A DNA stretch of 64,000 nt from Paenibacillus urinalis (GCF_028747985.1 NZ_CP118108.1:4810001-4874000); one strand, 5' to 3'; counted from the stretch's first letter, positions 31,098 to 39,868 are shown. Notes: generated by a model from the letters alone, not told the origin. Program-made: numbers and translations.

Positions 31098-31467
31098 CGC
31101 CCTTTCTATTCCGACTTACTTGCTTTGGATGTAAATAGGATACAAGTCAACTTAGAGTCCTGCTTCATTTAAGATGAAAACAAGCTCCTTATTTACTTGT
31201 ATCATATTTCGCTGAAGGATGAAACAGTCCACGTCTCTGATACGTCTCACGTTTCATCCTTGGATGAAACACTGCACGACTGTGTCACGCTCTCCATTTC
31301 ATCCTAGGATGATTCAGACAGTCGGTTATATATGCGCTGCCTGATTCATCCCGGATGATTCAGACAATCGTTATATTTGCGTTGTCTGAATCATCCTAAC
31401 TAAAAACCATATACCAGCAAGAGTATATGTAAAGCTTGTACGGAATATGACCAGAATAGACCTCTGC
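31098..31467. other. Gap between the M23 gene and ctpA
   Basis: 370 bases without a gene. The middle is filled by four adjacent hairpins (31217-31396). No clear terminator T run follows any of them on the minus strand. Confidence 0.8.
31217..31396. repeat. Array of four adjacent 43-45-base hairpins
   Basis: Units 31217-31259, 31262-31304, 31307-31351 and 31353-31396, one or two bases apart. Every unit starts GGATGA and ends TCATCC. Units 1 and 2 have GGATGAAAC-type arms; units 3 and 4 have GGATGATTCAG-type arms. Unit 4 has 15 perfect pairs (GGATGATTCAGACAA with TTGTCTGAATCATCC). Loops differ between units while the arms are kept. Confidence 0.9.
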
Positions 31468-32781
31468 TTACAAATAATTCATCGGATTTTGTGTGCTTCC
31501 GTTGACGCGAACCTCAAAGTGCAAGTGAGGACCCGTGGAGTTTCCAGTCGAGCCGACCTCAGCAATTTTTTGGCCTCGTTTTACAGAATCACCTTCGCTC
31601 ACCTTAATGCCGCCCTCACGAATGTGTCCATACAGCGTCCATAGTCCATCACCATGATCGACCATCACTGTATAACCATAACCGCTGTACCATTCTGCCA
31701 TAATAACTACACCATCTTCGGCTGAATAGATGCTTGTCCCTTGCGGAGCAGCAAAGTCAGTACCCGTATGCATTTTACCAACCACACCTGTAATTGGGTG
31801 AACACGCGGGCCGTAGCCTGAAGAAATCCGTGCTCCTGAAACTGGCATTCCCAGTACACCACTTCCGCTGGAAGAGATGTTTTCACTTGAAGAACTTGAG
31901 CTTGAACTTGAGCTTGAACCAGAGCTTGTATTTGAGCTAGCTACTTTCTTCTGAGCAGCCTTTCTTGCCGCTTCTTCTGCTGCTGCCTTCGCTCTTGCCG
32001 CTGCTGCTGCCTGCTCTGCTTTGAGCTTATTTTTCTCTTGAACCAACGCTGAACGTTTGGATGCAATCTCTACCAGCATGCGATCCTGTTCTTCGCTGAG
32101 TTCACCATGCACATGAATTTCTTCCTCATAGCCTGCAATGAGGACCTGTTTCTCCTGTTCCTTGCTGTCCAGCTCTGCCTTGCGTTCTTTCTTCTGAGCA
32201 TATAGACGTTTATGTTCTGCATATTGTTGTTCCAGCTCTGCCTTTTTGTCTACAACAAGCTGCTTATCTTTCTTATGTTCAACGAGTAGATTCTGATCCT
32301 GATCCACAATCATCTTCAGTGAGTCTGCACGCTCCAGAAAATCGGAAATACTTGTAGAAGACAGCAATACATCCAGATAGGAAACCGTTCCATCTGTATA
32401 CATCAGACGCACACGAGATTCAAGCAGTTCCTCACGGGCTGCAATTCTTTCCTCTGCTGCTTGCAGTTCTTTCTTCGTGTTCCGCAAATTCTCTTCTGTT
32501 GTTTCAATGCGGTAAGACACGGTCGCCAGCTCATTACTTACAGCATTAATTTGTTCCATAATCGCTTCGAGATAGCCTTCTTGCTTCTGCTTGTAGTGCT
32601 CTGCTTCCTCTTTCTTCTGTTCCGCCTTCTGTTGCTGGGACTTAGCAGATTCGGACTGCTGTTCCAGCTGATTCAGCTCTTTATCAATATCGCTGATGCT
32701 CGATGCAGCGATTCCATATCCAGGACTAAGTACTGTGGCTGTAAGTAAACTTAACGCAATTGCAGTGGCCGTCTTTTTCAA
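31468..32781 (-). CDS. Exported M23 peptidoglycan hydrolase with N-terminal coiled coil
   Basis: 437 residues. A signal peptide (about 1-26) is followed by a long coiled coil (30-270) like that of PcsB/EnvC proteins, an alanine- and serine-rich linker (270-300), and an M23/LytM domain (about 315-437). The zinc ligands are intact: His338 and Asp342 (MHTGTDF) and His421 (GPHLHFEV), with His386 in YGH, so unlike EnvC it should be catalytic itself. It sits directly after ftsE-ftsX; FtsEX commonly switches such coiled-coil hydrolases through the membrane, so that partnership is the best guess. The start is TTG with a weak GAAGGA site 12 bases upstream. Confidence 0.88.
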   Translation of the reverse strand: MKKTATAIALSLLTATVLSPGYGIAASSISDIDKELNQLEQQSESAKSQQQKAEQKKEEAEHYKQKQEGYLEAIMEQINAVSNELATVSYRIETTEENLRNTKKELQAAEERIAAREELLESRVRLMYTDGTVSYLDVLLSSTSISDFLERADSLKMIVDQDQNLLVEHKKDKQLVVDKKAELEQQYAEHKRLYAQKKERKAELDSKEQEKQVLIAGYEEEIHVHGELSEEQDRMLVEIASKRSALVQEKNKLKAEQAAAAARAKAAAEEAARKAAQKKVASSNTSSGSSSSSSSSSSSENISSSGSGVLGMPVSGARISSGYGPRVHPITGVVGKMHTGTDFAAPQGTSIYSAEDGVVIMAEWYSGYGYTVMVDHGDGLWTLYGHIREGGIKVSEGDSVKRGQKIAEVGSTGNSTGPHLHFEVRVNGSTQNPMNYL

Positions 32782-32915
32782 GTTCGTTTCCCATCCTTCT
32801 TCATAAATATTTTATATATCAATCCATGACGAGTTATGTTCTTACTTAAGCGGCTGCCCGGTATTGGACAGCCACATCATTATATAAACTACAAACTTCT
32901 GAAACTATGAAAGCC

Positions 32916-33833
32916 TTACACTTTCAAAGATTTGCGAATAGACAACGTGCTTCCCAGGATACCCACGAGCATCCCCATAATGAGCAGTGCTCCGCCAAAC
33001 CAGGTCCATATACTGGACAATGGTACCAGATCAAGCATCTGGATAATAATATCCTGCTGAATCGAGTTTAGCAGCTGGTTGTATCCGATAAATAGAATTG
33101 CGATCGTAATAATAGATCCAATGAATCCAATCAAGGCTCCTTCAACGAAGAACGGCCAACGGATAAAGGAGTTTGTCGCTCCTACCAGCTTCATAATGCT
33201 GATCTCCCGGCGGCGTGCCAGGATCGTTACGCGAATCGTGTTCGAGATCAAAAACATAGACATAAGTGCAAGTCCTGCTACAAAAACAACGCCGATTGTC
33301 CGGATTAGACGAGTGATCTTGAACAATGTCTCCACCGTGTCTTCTCCATAGTTCACTTTCATAATTGGCTGTTCTGGATATTCCTCATTCAGAGCTTCAA
33401 TCTTCTCAGCTACAAAGCTGACGGTGCTCGGATCAATAACCTCTACCCGCAAAGTATCTGGAAGAGGATTGTTATCCTCATCGAAGCCTTCAAGCAGCTC
33501 CTGACCATCTTCTCCAAGCTCTTCTTTAAAATCAGCCAAACCTTGTTCCTTAGGAACAAATTCAATCTTGCTTACTTCTGGCATGGCTCCAATCTGGTCT
33601 TGAAGACTGTTACGCAGATCCTCATCTACGTTAAGCTGCAGGAATGTGCTGATCTCCACTTGATCATCTGCCTGATTAGCCATGGAATTGACATTCACTA
33701 CGAGCAGAACGAATACACCCAGAATCAACAACGAGACAATGATCGACGTAATGGATGCAATCGACATCCAGCCGTTGCGGAATAGGCTCTTGAACCCTTC
33801 CCGCAAATGGCGCAAGAAGGTACTAAAATTCAT
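32916..33833 (-). CDS. ftsX: Cell division ABC transporter permease FtsX
   Basis: Four-helix permease that pairs with FtsE and passes the ATPase signal to an extracellular wall hydrolase. 305 residues: first helix about 25-48, an extracellular domain of about 120 residues (the hydrolase-contact domain), then three helices at the C-terminal end, with ARRREISIMKLVGATNSFIRWPF between helices 2 and 3, typical of FtsX. AGGGG lies nine bases before the ATG. It overlaps the end of ftsE by 11 bases. Confidence 0.96.
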   Translation of the reverse strand: MNFSTFLRHLREGFKSLFRNGWMSIASITSIIVSLLILGVFVLLVVNVNSMANQADDQVEISTFLQLNVDEDLRNSLQDQIGAMPEVSKIEFVPKEQGLADFKEELGEDGQELLEGFDEDNNPLPDTLRVEVIDPSTVSFVAEKIEALNEEYPEQPIMKVNYGEDTVETLFKITRLIRTIGVVFVAGLALMSMFLISNTIRVTILARRREISIMKLVGATNSFIRWPFFVEGALIGFIGSIITIAILFIGYNQLLNSIQQDIIIQMLDLVPLSSIWTWFGGALLIMGMLVGILGSTLSIRKSLKV

Positions 33834-34509
33834 AACCGTATTCCCCTCTCATTTCGTCTCGAACGATATGTCCCTGCTCGATAGCAATAACCCGTTTACG
33901 CATGGTGTTTACGATATCCCGGTTATGTGTTGCCATAACGATGGTTGTTCCTCGGAAATTGATTTCATCCAGCAGCTGCATAATTCCCCATGATGTCTCG
34001 GGATCAAGGTTGCCTGTAGGCTCGTCCGCAATGATGACGGAGGGATTGTTCACGATCGCCCTAGCAATCGCTATACGCTGCTGCTCCCCGCCTGACAGCT
34101 GGGTTGGCTCGCGGTCTGCCTTGTTCTTAAGGCCGACAAGATCCAGGGCTTCCATAACCCGTTTCTTAATCTGTTTCTTCGGCGCCTCGACAACCTCCAT
34201 CGCAAAAGCGACATTCTCATACGCCGTCATCTTCGGAAGAAGTCTGAAATCCTGAAAAATAACGCCGATATTACGCCGAACATAAGGGATTTTGCGATGC
34301 TTCAGCTTGCCGATATTAAATCCGTTAACTGAGATCTGTCCTTTTGTCGGAATTTCTTCTCTGTAAATTAGCTTCATAAATGTCGATTTCCCCGCGCCAG
34401 ACGGTCCGACAATATAAACGAATTCGTTGCGGTCGATCTTTACCGACACACCTTGCAAGGCATGTGCCCCATTCGGATAGGTCTTCCACACGTCCTGTAA
34501 TTCAATCAC
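33823..34509 (-). CDS. ftsE: Cell division ATP-binding protein FtsE
   Basis: ABC ATPase partner of FtsX. Walker A GPSGAGKST, signature LSGGEQQR, Walker B VIIADEPTGNLDPE. 228 residues, normal length. The start codon is GTG with GGGAAGTGA just upstream. First gene of ftsE-ftsX; the divergent VanW gene starts 204 bases away across a perfect palindrome. Confidence 0.97.
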   Translation of the reverse strand: MIELQDVWKTYPNGAHALQGVSVKIDRNEFVYIVGPSGAGKSTFMKLIYREEIPTKGQISVNGFNIGKLKHRKIPYVRRNIGVIFQDFRLLPKMTAYENVAFAMEVVEAPKKQIKKRVMEALDLVGLKNKADREPTQLSGGEQQRIAIARAIVNNPSVIIADEPTGNLDPETSWGIMQLLDEINFRGTTIVMATHNRDIVNTMRKRVIAIEQGHIVRDEMRGEYGYEF

Positions 34510-34605
34510 ATGATCACTTCCCGTTGCATAGTAGCCTTTATCATTTCGACACTTTCCATTGATTTCCTTTAAAATCTCGCGAATTTCATCAAGATGTTTC
34601 CCATT

Positions 34606-34621
34606 GTAACAAATTTGTTAC
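34606..34621. promoter_or_regulatory. Perfect 16-base palindrome between ftsE and the VanW gene
   Basis: GTAACAAATTTGTTAC reads the same on both strands. It lies 96 bases from the ftsE start and 92 bases from the VanW-gene start, a position fit for a shared operator. Confidence 0.5.
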
Positions 34622-34713
34622 CTTTTGAGTAGCTGAAAGATTTCCGCTCCCGGAACATATACATGTAAAGTGTCTGTAATCCGGGGAAACAAGAAGCAGG
34701 AAAGGAGCTACCC

Positions 34714-36183
34714 ATGAAAAAAATTCACACTTTCGCCATCATTTCTGTGCTATTTGCTCTCTTTTTCACCACCCTTTTGGTGTGGATTTATATGTATACT
34801 CATCAAACGAAGCTCCCCTCGAAAGTAACCGTCTCCGGCTGGGCTGTCGGCGGCCAAGATATTCCCTCTGTAATTAGTGAGCTTGATCAGAAGCTCCAAG
34901 CATTAGAAGAACTTCCTCTACATCTAAAGGAAGGCAATCGACCCCTGTACACCCCCAAGCTGACACTGCAGCATGCCGGAGTGAGGTATAACGCAAATGA
35001 GTTTAAACAGGCCGCAGCTGGGCTGTCCGAAGGAAACATGATTCAAAGACTGTTTAACCGACTCCGTTTCCAAAAAGACTGGAGCATCACCTACAGCTAC
35101 GATCGTGCTAAATTGCAAAGCTATCTGTCTCCTGTCTGGGAACAATCTGAATTCGGTGACATCATCCCTGCTAAGGTCAATATTACGAAGCTGGATGAAA
35201 TCGAGTTGATACCTGAGCACAGCGCGAACAGGATAAACTGGGTGGAAATGACCCGGCGCGTAGAACATGCTGTCCCCGCCGATTTTACAGTACTTATGAA
35301 TCCAATAGAACCCAGACCTACTATTGTTATCGACCTCCCCCTCCAAGTGATGAACCCCTCAGTGACAATTGACTCTCTTAGAAGGTCGGGAATTCAGCGA
35401 AAAATCATTCAAGTCTCTACCCCGCTCGGCACTAGCGGAGAAGGCAGAACCTACAACGTAATGGCTGCCGCCAAAGCGGTGGATGGTATGATACTTAAGC
35501 CGGGTGATGAGCTGGACTATGGACAAATTGTTAAAAAAGTAGAGAAGGACAGCGGCTTCAAGGAAGCACCTGTCATTGTAGGCGGAGAGCTTGTGCCAGG
35601 AATCGGCGGAGGTATCTGCCAGGTCTCAAGCACCCTCTATACGGCGGCACTTAAGACGGGGCTGCACATTGTGGAACGAAGAAATCATTCACTGCCCGTC
35701 AGCTATATGCCCAAAGGTCTTGATGCTACGTTCGCGACGGGCTATATCAATTTCAGATTTCAGAATACGACGGGCAGCTCCCTATTGATCAAAGCTGAAG
35801 TCAGAGATCGTGAGATGGTTGTAAAGTTTTTTGGGACCATGGCAGAGAATGTTAGTTATGAACTTGAAACGCATCTTCTCGAAACCATCCCAGCACCCAC
35901 AACGTATACGAATGACTCCTCTATCCCGGTAAATACGCAAACCGTAGTCCAAGAAGGAGCACCTGGTTATATCGTGGAAACCTATCAGATCAAACGGGTT
36001 AACGGAGATATCGTCTCCCGCACTTTGATCTCCAAGGACACCTATCGCCCACAAACGCGTCTTATTGCTGTGAATTCAGACAACCCTCCCTCTGAAAAAG
36101 AAGACCCGCCAGAAGATACGCCATCTGATCCCGCTCCTCCGGTCGAGGACGGTATACGTACACTAGGAACCATCGGAAATTGA
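34714..36183 (+). CDS. VanW-family wall protein with G5 domain
   Basis: 489 residues. A membrane anchor (about 8-28) leads to a peptidoglycan-binding-4 type region (50-215), a VanW domain (about 225-360, with GTSGEGRTYNVMAAAKAVDG and PGIGGGICQVSSTLYTAAL), a G5-like strand domain (about 365-435) and a proline/acid-rich tail. VanW proteins occur in glycopeptide-resistance clusters and widely as YoaR-type surface proteins; their activity is not established, and no van genes are present here, so this is not evidence of vancomycin resistance. AAAGGAG lies six bases before the ATG. Divergent from ftsE. Confidence 0.85.
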   Translation: MKKIHTFAIISVLFALFFTTLLVWIYMYTHQTKLPSKVTVSGWAVGGQDIPSVISELDQKLQALEELPLHLKEGNRPLYTPKLTLQHAGVRYNANEFKQAAAGLSEGNMIQRLFNRLRFQKDWSITYSYDRAKLQSYLSPVWEQSEFGDIIPAKVNITKLDEIELIPEHSANRINWVEMTRRVEHAVPADFTVLMNPIEPRPTIVIDLPLQVMNPSVTIDSLRRSGIQRKIIQVSTPLGTSGEGRTYNVMAAAKAVDGMILKPGDELDYGQIVKKVEKDSGFKEAPVIVGGELVPGIGGGICQVSSTLYTAALKTGLHIVERRNHSLPVSYMPKGLDATFATGYINFRFQNTTGSSLLIKAEVRDREMVVKFFGTMAENVSYELETHLLETIPAPTTYTNDSSIPVNTQTVVQEGAPGYIVETYQIKRVNGDIVSRTLISKDTYRPQTRLIAVNSDNPPSEKEDPPEDTPSDPAPPVEDGIRTLGTIGN

Positions 36184-36239
36184 TATTTATTTGCGAGCAA
36201 CAGGTGCTTCTGTCGTACTTTAAGTCCTAAAAAACTAAA

Positions 36240-36274
36240 AACTCATGGGCCTGTAGGATGCAGGTTCATGAGTT
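36240..36274 (-). terminator. Terminator after the bactofilin operon
   Basis: Minus-strand AACTCATG pairs with CATGAGTT (inner CCTG/CAGG), followed by TTTTAGTTTTTT. It lies between the convergent VanW and bactofilin genes. Confidence 0.75.
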
Positions 36275-36310
36275 AATGAGTATTAAGTTATTGAGTTCAT
36301 ACTTCCTATT

Positions 36311-37054
36311 TTAGTGACGCACACTTTCTCCGACCTTCGCGGAATGATGCTCCTTGTATTTCTCCTTGTATTCAACCAGCCCGATCCGGCAGCCTGGACC
36401 AATCGTCACATGTCGTCCCCGCACAACCTTAGCTTCCACATGCTCTAGCCTGATGTTATCCCCCTCAATCAGGTCAGCCGTCAGCGTCTTGCTGACTCTC
36501 TTGCTGCGTAAGATCGGAAACCAGGATAAAGACGCCTGTTGAACATCAATCTGTGCCCCGCCGATTTCCCTTACATGACTTGGTCCATTCAGTTTAATTT
36601 GGATACGCTCCGCGTTCACGGCTCCTTCTGCCGTTATCACACCTCGTATGCGCACTTCTTCAGAGATACAGTCCCCGTGAAGCTGCAGCTGCCCAGAGCA
36701 TTTTAGCTTCTCACCGCGAAGATTCTGCCCTACTTTCATTGCTCCGATCAGCTTCATGCGACGAACCTGCAATGACCCATCTACACGAAGCTCCCCCAGC
36801 GTTGAAGCCGAATCACCGGATAATCCGCCTTTAATATGCATGTTTCCCAATTGTTTAAATGAAGAAGCAGTTAATTGCCCTTGCACAGAGGCGTCCCCCA
36901 TACAGCGAAAGGTCTCACAGCTCGCATCCCCGTCAATTCGGCCTTGGCCCATAATGCTTATTTTTCGAAATAATCCTCCAGCGGAGTCCCCTTCGCCAAT
37001 TATTCTGACGTCGCTTTTCCAATCGCTGTTAAGCTCACGATTCCCTGTAATCAC
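36311..37054 (-). CDS. bacF: Bactofilin-like polymer-forming protein, BacF-like
   Basis: 247 residues made of many short beta-strand repeats with a glycine every five or six residues (for example IDGDASCETFRCMGDASVQG), the right-handed beta-helix of bactofilins, then a C-terminal segment GPGCRIGLVEYKEKY shared with its neighbour. In B. subtilis the yhbD-yhbE-yhbF operon encodes bactofilins BacE and BacF, which are needed for normal flagellar assembly and swarming. Start is GTG with GAGGTGA seven bases upstream. It starts 15 bases after bacE. Which paralog is E or F is assigned by gene order only. Confidence 0.82.
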   Translation of the reverse strand: MITGNRELNSDWKSDVRIIGEGDSAGGLFRKISIMGQGRIDGDASCETFRCMGDASVQGQLTASSFKQLGNMHIKGGLSGDSASTLGELRVDGSLQVRRMKLIGAMKVGQNLRGEKLKCSGQLQLHGDCISEEVRIRGVITAEGAVNAERIQIKLNGPSHVREIGGAQIDVQQASLSWFPILRSKRVSKTLTADLIEGDNIRLEHVEAKVVRGRHVTIGPGCRIGLVEYKEKYKEHHSAKVGESVRH

Positions 37055-37069
37055 AACGAATTCACCTCT

Positions 37070-37843
37070 TTACATTTGAATGTAGCGATCGACGACCGTA
37101 TCCTCATCCTGATGATAGGATTCCTTATATTCCACAAGACCGATCTGGCAGCCTGGGCCAATAACCACCCGGTTTCCCCTAACCGTTTGAGCATAGGTCT
37201 GCTCCAAGTAGATGTCGTCTCCCTCAATGACTTTGGCCTTCAGCTTAGGTGCGAGTCCTGGCACGAAACCATCGAGAAGCTTCACCTTGTGATCACGGCG
37301 CACATGAATGCGTTCCCCGCCGATATCCTCTGCCTCACACCCCAGAAGCAGCTTAATATCAACATCACCTGCGTTCAGGAGCCCACGGATCTTAAAGCCT
37401 CCCTGGACCTCGAATTTCTCGCATTCCACATCCCGATCTACGGACAGGGTTCCCGCCACCTCTACGCTGCTTGCGATGAGTTTGCCGCCTAAGTTAGCTT
37501 TGCCGTTGACAATAAGCGACTCTGTATCCAGCAGTCCTCTAATAGAAAAGACGCCATCCACTCGGGTACGCTCAGCTCTCACATTCCCTTTCGCTTTACT
37601 CGTTCCGTTTACGAGGATATCTTCTGCAGCGATATCACCATCCACCGTTGATAACCCATTCACGACGTAGCGATTACATTTCAAAGTGCCATTCAGACTT
37701 GCATTCCCATTCACCTCATAGCTGATACAGTCAATATCGCTGGAAAACCTGGCCATCCCATCTGCTCTGACATGCTGGTATACTCCCCCTGAAGAACTGC
37801 CGATCCCCGCAATATTCCGATTCCGTCTTTCTGCTTCACTCAT
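37070..37843 (-). CDS. bacE: Bactofilin-like polymer-forming protein, BacE-like
   Basis: 257 residues of repeated short beta strands (EVNGNASLNGTLKCNRYVVNG and similar), the bactofilin beta-helix. It ends with GPGCQIGLVEYKESY, the same closing motif as the next gene, showing the two arose by duplication. The ATG at 37843 is chosen over 37849 because GGAGG is eight bases upstream; that start overlaps the yhbD stop by eight bases. Expected to form cytoskeletal filaments at the membrane. Confidence 0.82.
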   Translation of the reverse strand: MSEAERRNRNIAGIGSSSGGVYQHVRADGMARFSSDIDCISYEVNGNASLNGTLKCNRYVVNGLSTVDGDIAAEDILVNGTSKAKGNVRAERTRVDGVFSIRGLLDTESLIVNGKANLGGKLIASSVEVAGTLSVDRDVECEKFEVQGGFKIRGLLNAGDVDIKLLLGCEAEDIGGERIHVRRDHKVKLLDGFVPGLAPKLKAKVIEGDDIYLEQTYAQTVRGNRVVIGPGCQIGLVEYKESYHQDEDTVVDRYIQM

Positions 37844-38489
37844 AGCCATAACCTCCAGATCGATTTAAATGTACCTTGAGCTGTTCTATATATACTGCAA
37901 TCGGTAATCTCAGCGCTTCCTTCACGCCCATATCGTAATAAATCCCGCTTCCGGCACTGACCATCATGAGAATCGGCACTCCCATTTTACGGATCAGAAT
38001 GATGTCGCAGCCCTTATCCTCAAACTTCCTGTATTCCTGATGAAACGTACGAATGAGAAGCACTCCTTCATCTCGGGTCATTTGTCCGCTGGACAAAGCC
38101 TGATCCAGAACATAAAGGCAAAGAAGCTGCTCGAACTCCAGCTGCTCTGTCTCACGAAGCTCTGCTTGCTCTAAATACAATTGCATGGTAATCGGTGTAA
38201 CCAGCTCTCTATGCATGATTTCTTCCTGTGTCAGAAGAAGTGTGCTAACCGATGGAGAGAACACATCTGCGAGCTCATCCAGAGATAGATCATCTTTCAT
38301 GTTTTTTATTTTGTGAATTCGTGATAAGATGCTCTCCCTGGGGAAAAACGTCTCCTGACCCGTAAAGGAAGATCTGCGAATGAACCAACCCTCCGGAATT
38401 AAATTCTTCCGCTTCCATCGGTATAACTGTCCATATGAAATACCGGTGATCTCCAGCAGATCTTTCTTCGATATCAAGTCCTCCTGCAT
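37836..38489 (-). CDS. yhbD: YhbD-family MerR-like regulator
   Basis: 217 residues. The N-terminal part (SKKDLLEITGISYGQLYRWKRKNLIPEGW) is a MerR-type winged helix that would bind DNA; the rest matches the YhbD/DUF4004 family and has a long helical region and a C-terminal domain of unknown role. In B. subtilis this gene also leads the bactofilin operon. The ATG has AGGAGG ten bases upstream. A 20-base dyad lies about 20-40 bases before the start and could be its own operator (inference). Confidence 0.85.
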   Translation of the reverse strand: MQEDLISKKDLLEITGISYGQLYRWKRKNLIPEGWFIRRSSFTGQETFFPRESILSRIHKIKNMKDDLSLDELADVFSPSVSTLLLTQEEIMHRELVTPITMQLYLEQAELRETEQLEFEQLLCLYVLDQALSSGQMTRDEGVLLIRTFHQEYRKFEDKGCDIILIRKMGVPILMMVSAGSGIYYDMGVKEALRLPIAVYIEQLKVHLNRSGGYGYE

Positions 38490-38509
38490 GTGAAATCAAC
38501 CTCCTGAAC

Positions 38510-38532
38510 ACAATGTAACATAACATTGTTAC
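38510..38532. promoter_or_regulatory. Dyad upstream of yhbD, candidate operator
   Basis: ACAATGT (38510-38516) and ACATTGT (38523-38529) form a seven-base inverted repeat with a six-base spacer; overlapping it, GTAACA (38515-38520) and TGTTAC (38527-38532) form another. It is placed for autoregulation by the MerR-like YhbD. Confidence 0.45.
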
Positions 38533-38592
38533 GCTGTAAATGAAATGAGCTCGTTTCTTCGTCGTTAAGATTGTTACAGAGCCGTAGACAGC

Positions 38593-38881
38593 TGTGGATT
38601 AGCACTTTCTTGCGCCGGATAACTGAAAATAACAGGCTTCTACTTTTGAATCCTATCCACATGACTTGCATAGGACATGTTCAATTTCTCTGCTTGTCTG
38701 TGAGTAATGTGAATAGATATGTGCATAAACATGAAAAAAATGTCGTTATTTCGAGCGTCCTGTGTATAACACAATGTTATGCACATGAAAACGCACCATT
38801 TTATCCCGAATCGTGAATAAGTCTTCAAAATAACCCCATTTCCTACAGGAAGTTATCAACATTTTGGTATCTGTTGATAAC
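38593..38881. other. DnaA-box cluster in the yhbD-esterase gap
   Basis: Exact TTATNCACA sites: 38720-38728 and 38761-38769 (minus) and 38777-38785 (plus). One-mismatch sites: 38593-38601, 38653-38661, 38699-38707, 38708-38716, 38812-38820, 38853-38861 and 38872-38880. The last two form a perfect ten-base inverted repeat GTTATCAACA/TGTTGATAAC (38852-38881). The stretch is AT-rich and has no gene. Bacillus chromosomes carry DnaA-box clusters outside oriC that lower initiation; no dnaA or dnaN is near, so this looks like such a cluster rather than the main origin. Confidence 0.65.
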
Positions 38882-39066
38882 TTTTCGTTCAGCGCTTACG
38901 TACGCCACAGACCGAGATGAAGCCCGTTTAAACTTTCCTGTCACTTCTTGATATCCACCCTATTTGAATTGAATTGCTCCGCTGAAAATGAAACCGCTTT
39001 TTATTGGAATATGCTTTATAATAAAAGTGACTACAATTCATCTCTATTCGAAGGGAGCACCTTTAC

Positions 39067-39852
39067 ATGGCCTTTATGCAATGTCACTTTTATTCCGAAG
39101 TACTAGGACTGAATACAACGATGCACGTCATTCTGCCTCAGCAGACTTTCTCTCAGATTGGCGTGGATACGAAGCAGGGACACGGGCCCTACCCGACACT
39201 TTATCTACTGCATGGTCTCTCCGATGATGACTCGATCTGGCTGCGCCGGACTTCCATTGAACGCTACGCCTCTGCTCTGGGAATCGCGGTCGTGATGCCG
39301 AACGGTTACCGCAGCTTCTACACCGATATGGCGGAAGGAAGCAAGTATTATACGTACATAACGGAGGAGGTTCCAAAGCTGGCCCGATCCTTCTTCCCAT
39401 TGTCTTCTGCACGTGAGGATAACTTTGTGGCCGGGCTCTCCATGGGCGGATATGGTGCTATGAAGATTGCGTTGTCCAGACCCCAGGAATATGCTGCTGC
39501 CGCGAGCCTCTCGGGTGCTGTTGACATGGCTGCCCATTATGACAAGATCCAGACTCAGGATGAAGCACGAAGCGTAGAATTCAAACGGATATTCGGGGAT
39601 AAGATAGCGGGCACGGATAATGATCTGCTGCATTTGCTCAAGGAATGCGATCAGCAGCCAGGACCTAAGCCTAAGCTGTTCCAATGCTGCGGGACAGAGG
39701 ACTTTCTATATGAGGATAATCTCAGCTTCCGTTCGGCGGCTGAACAAACAAGTCTTGACTTCACCTATATCGAAGGCCCTGGAGAGCATGAGTGGGGATA
39801 CTGGGATACACATATTCAGGATGTTTTGAACTGGCTTCCTTTGCAAAAATAA
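39067..39852 (+). CDS. Alpha/beta-hydrolase esterase of the tributyrin esterase / esterase D type
   Basis: 261 residues, no signal peptide. The nucleophile elbow is GLSMGGYGA with Ser125; the oxyanion-region segment [24 protein letters not shown] and the late [12 protein letters not shown] (catalytic His) are typical of the EstA/esterase D family, which hydrolyses short-chain acyl esters. Close relatives include S-formylglutathione hydrolases, so the true substrate is open. GAAGGGAG lies before the ATG. Single gene, convergent with argH across a strong terminator. The DnaA-box cluster lies upstream of it. Confidence 0.85.
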   Translation: MAFMQCHFYSEVLGLNTTMHVILPQQTFSQIGVDTKQGHGPYPTLYLLHGLSDDDSIWLRRTSIERYASALGIAVVMPNGYRSFYTDMAEGSKYYTYITEEVPKLARSFFPLSSAREDNFVAGLSMGGYGAMKIALSRPQEYAAAASLSGAVDMAAHYDKIQTQDEARSVEFKRIFGDKIAGTDNDLLHLLKECDQQPGPKPKLFQCCGTEDFLYEDNLSFRSAAEQTSLDFTYIEGPGEHEWGYWDTHIQDVLNWLPLQK

Positions 39853-39868
39853 ACAGTCAGCACGTTAA

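Noticed and set aside
34714..36183. VanW gene as a sign of vancomycin resistance
   Set aside because: No vanH, vanA/B, vanX or vanRS genes are present; VanW domains are widespread in ordinary surface proteins.
38593..38881. The DnaA-box cluster as the chromosomal origin oriC
   Set aside because: No dnaA, dnaN, recF or gyrB lies nearby; flanking genes are yhbD and an esterase. A non-origin DnaA-binding site is more likely.
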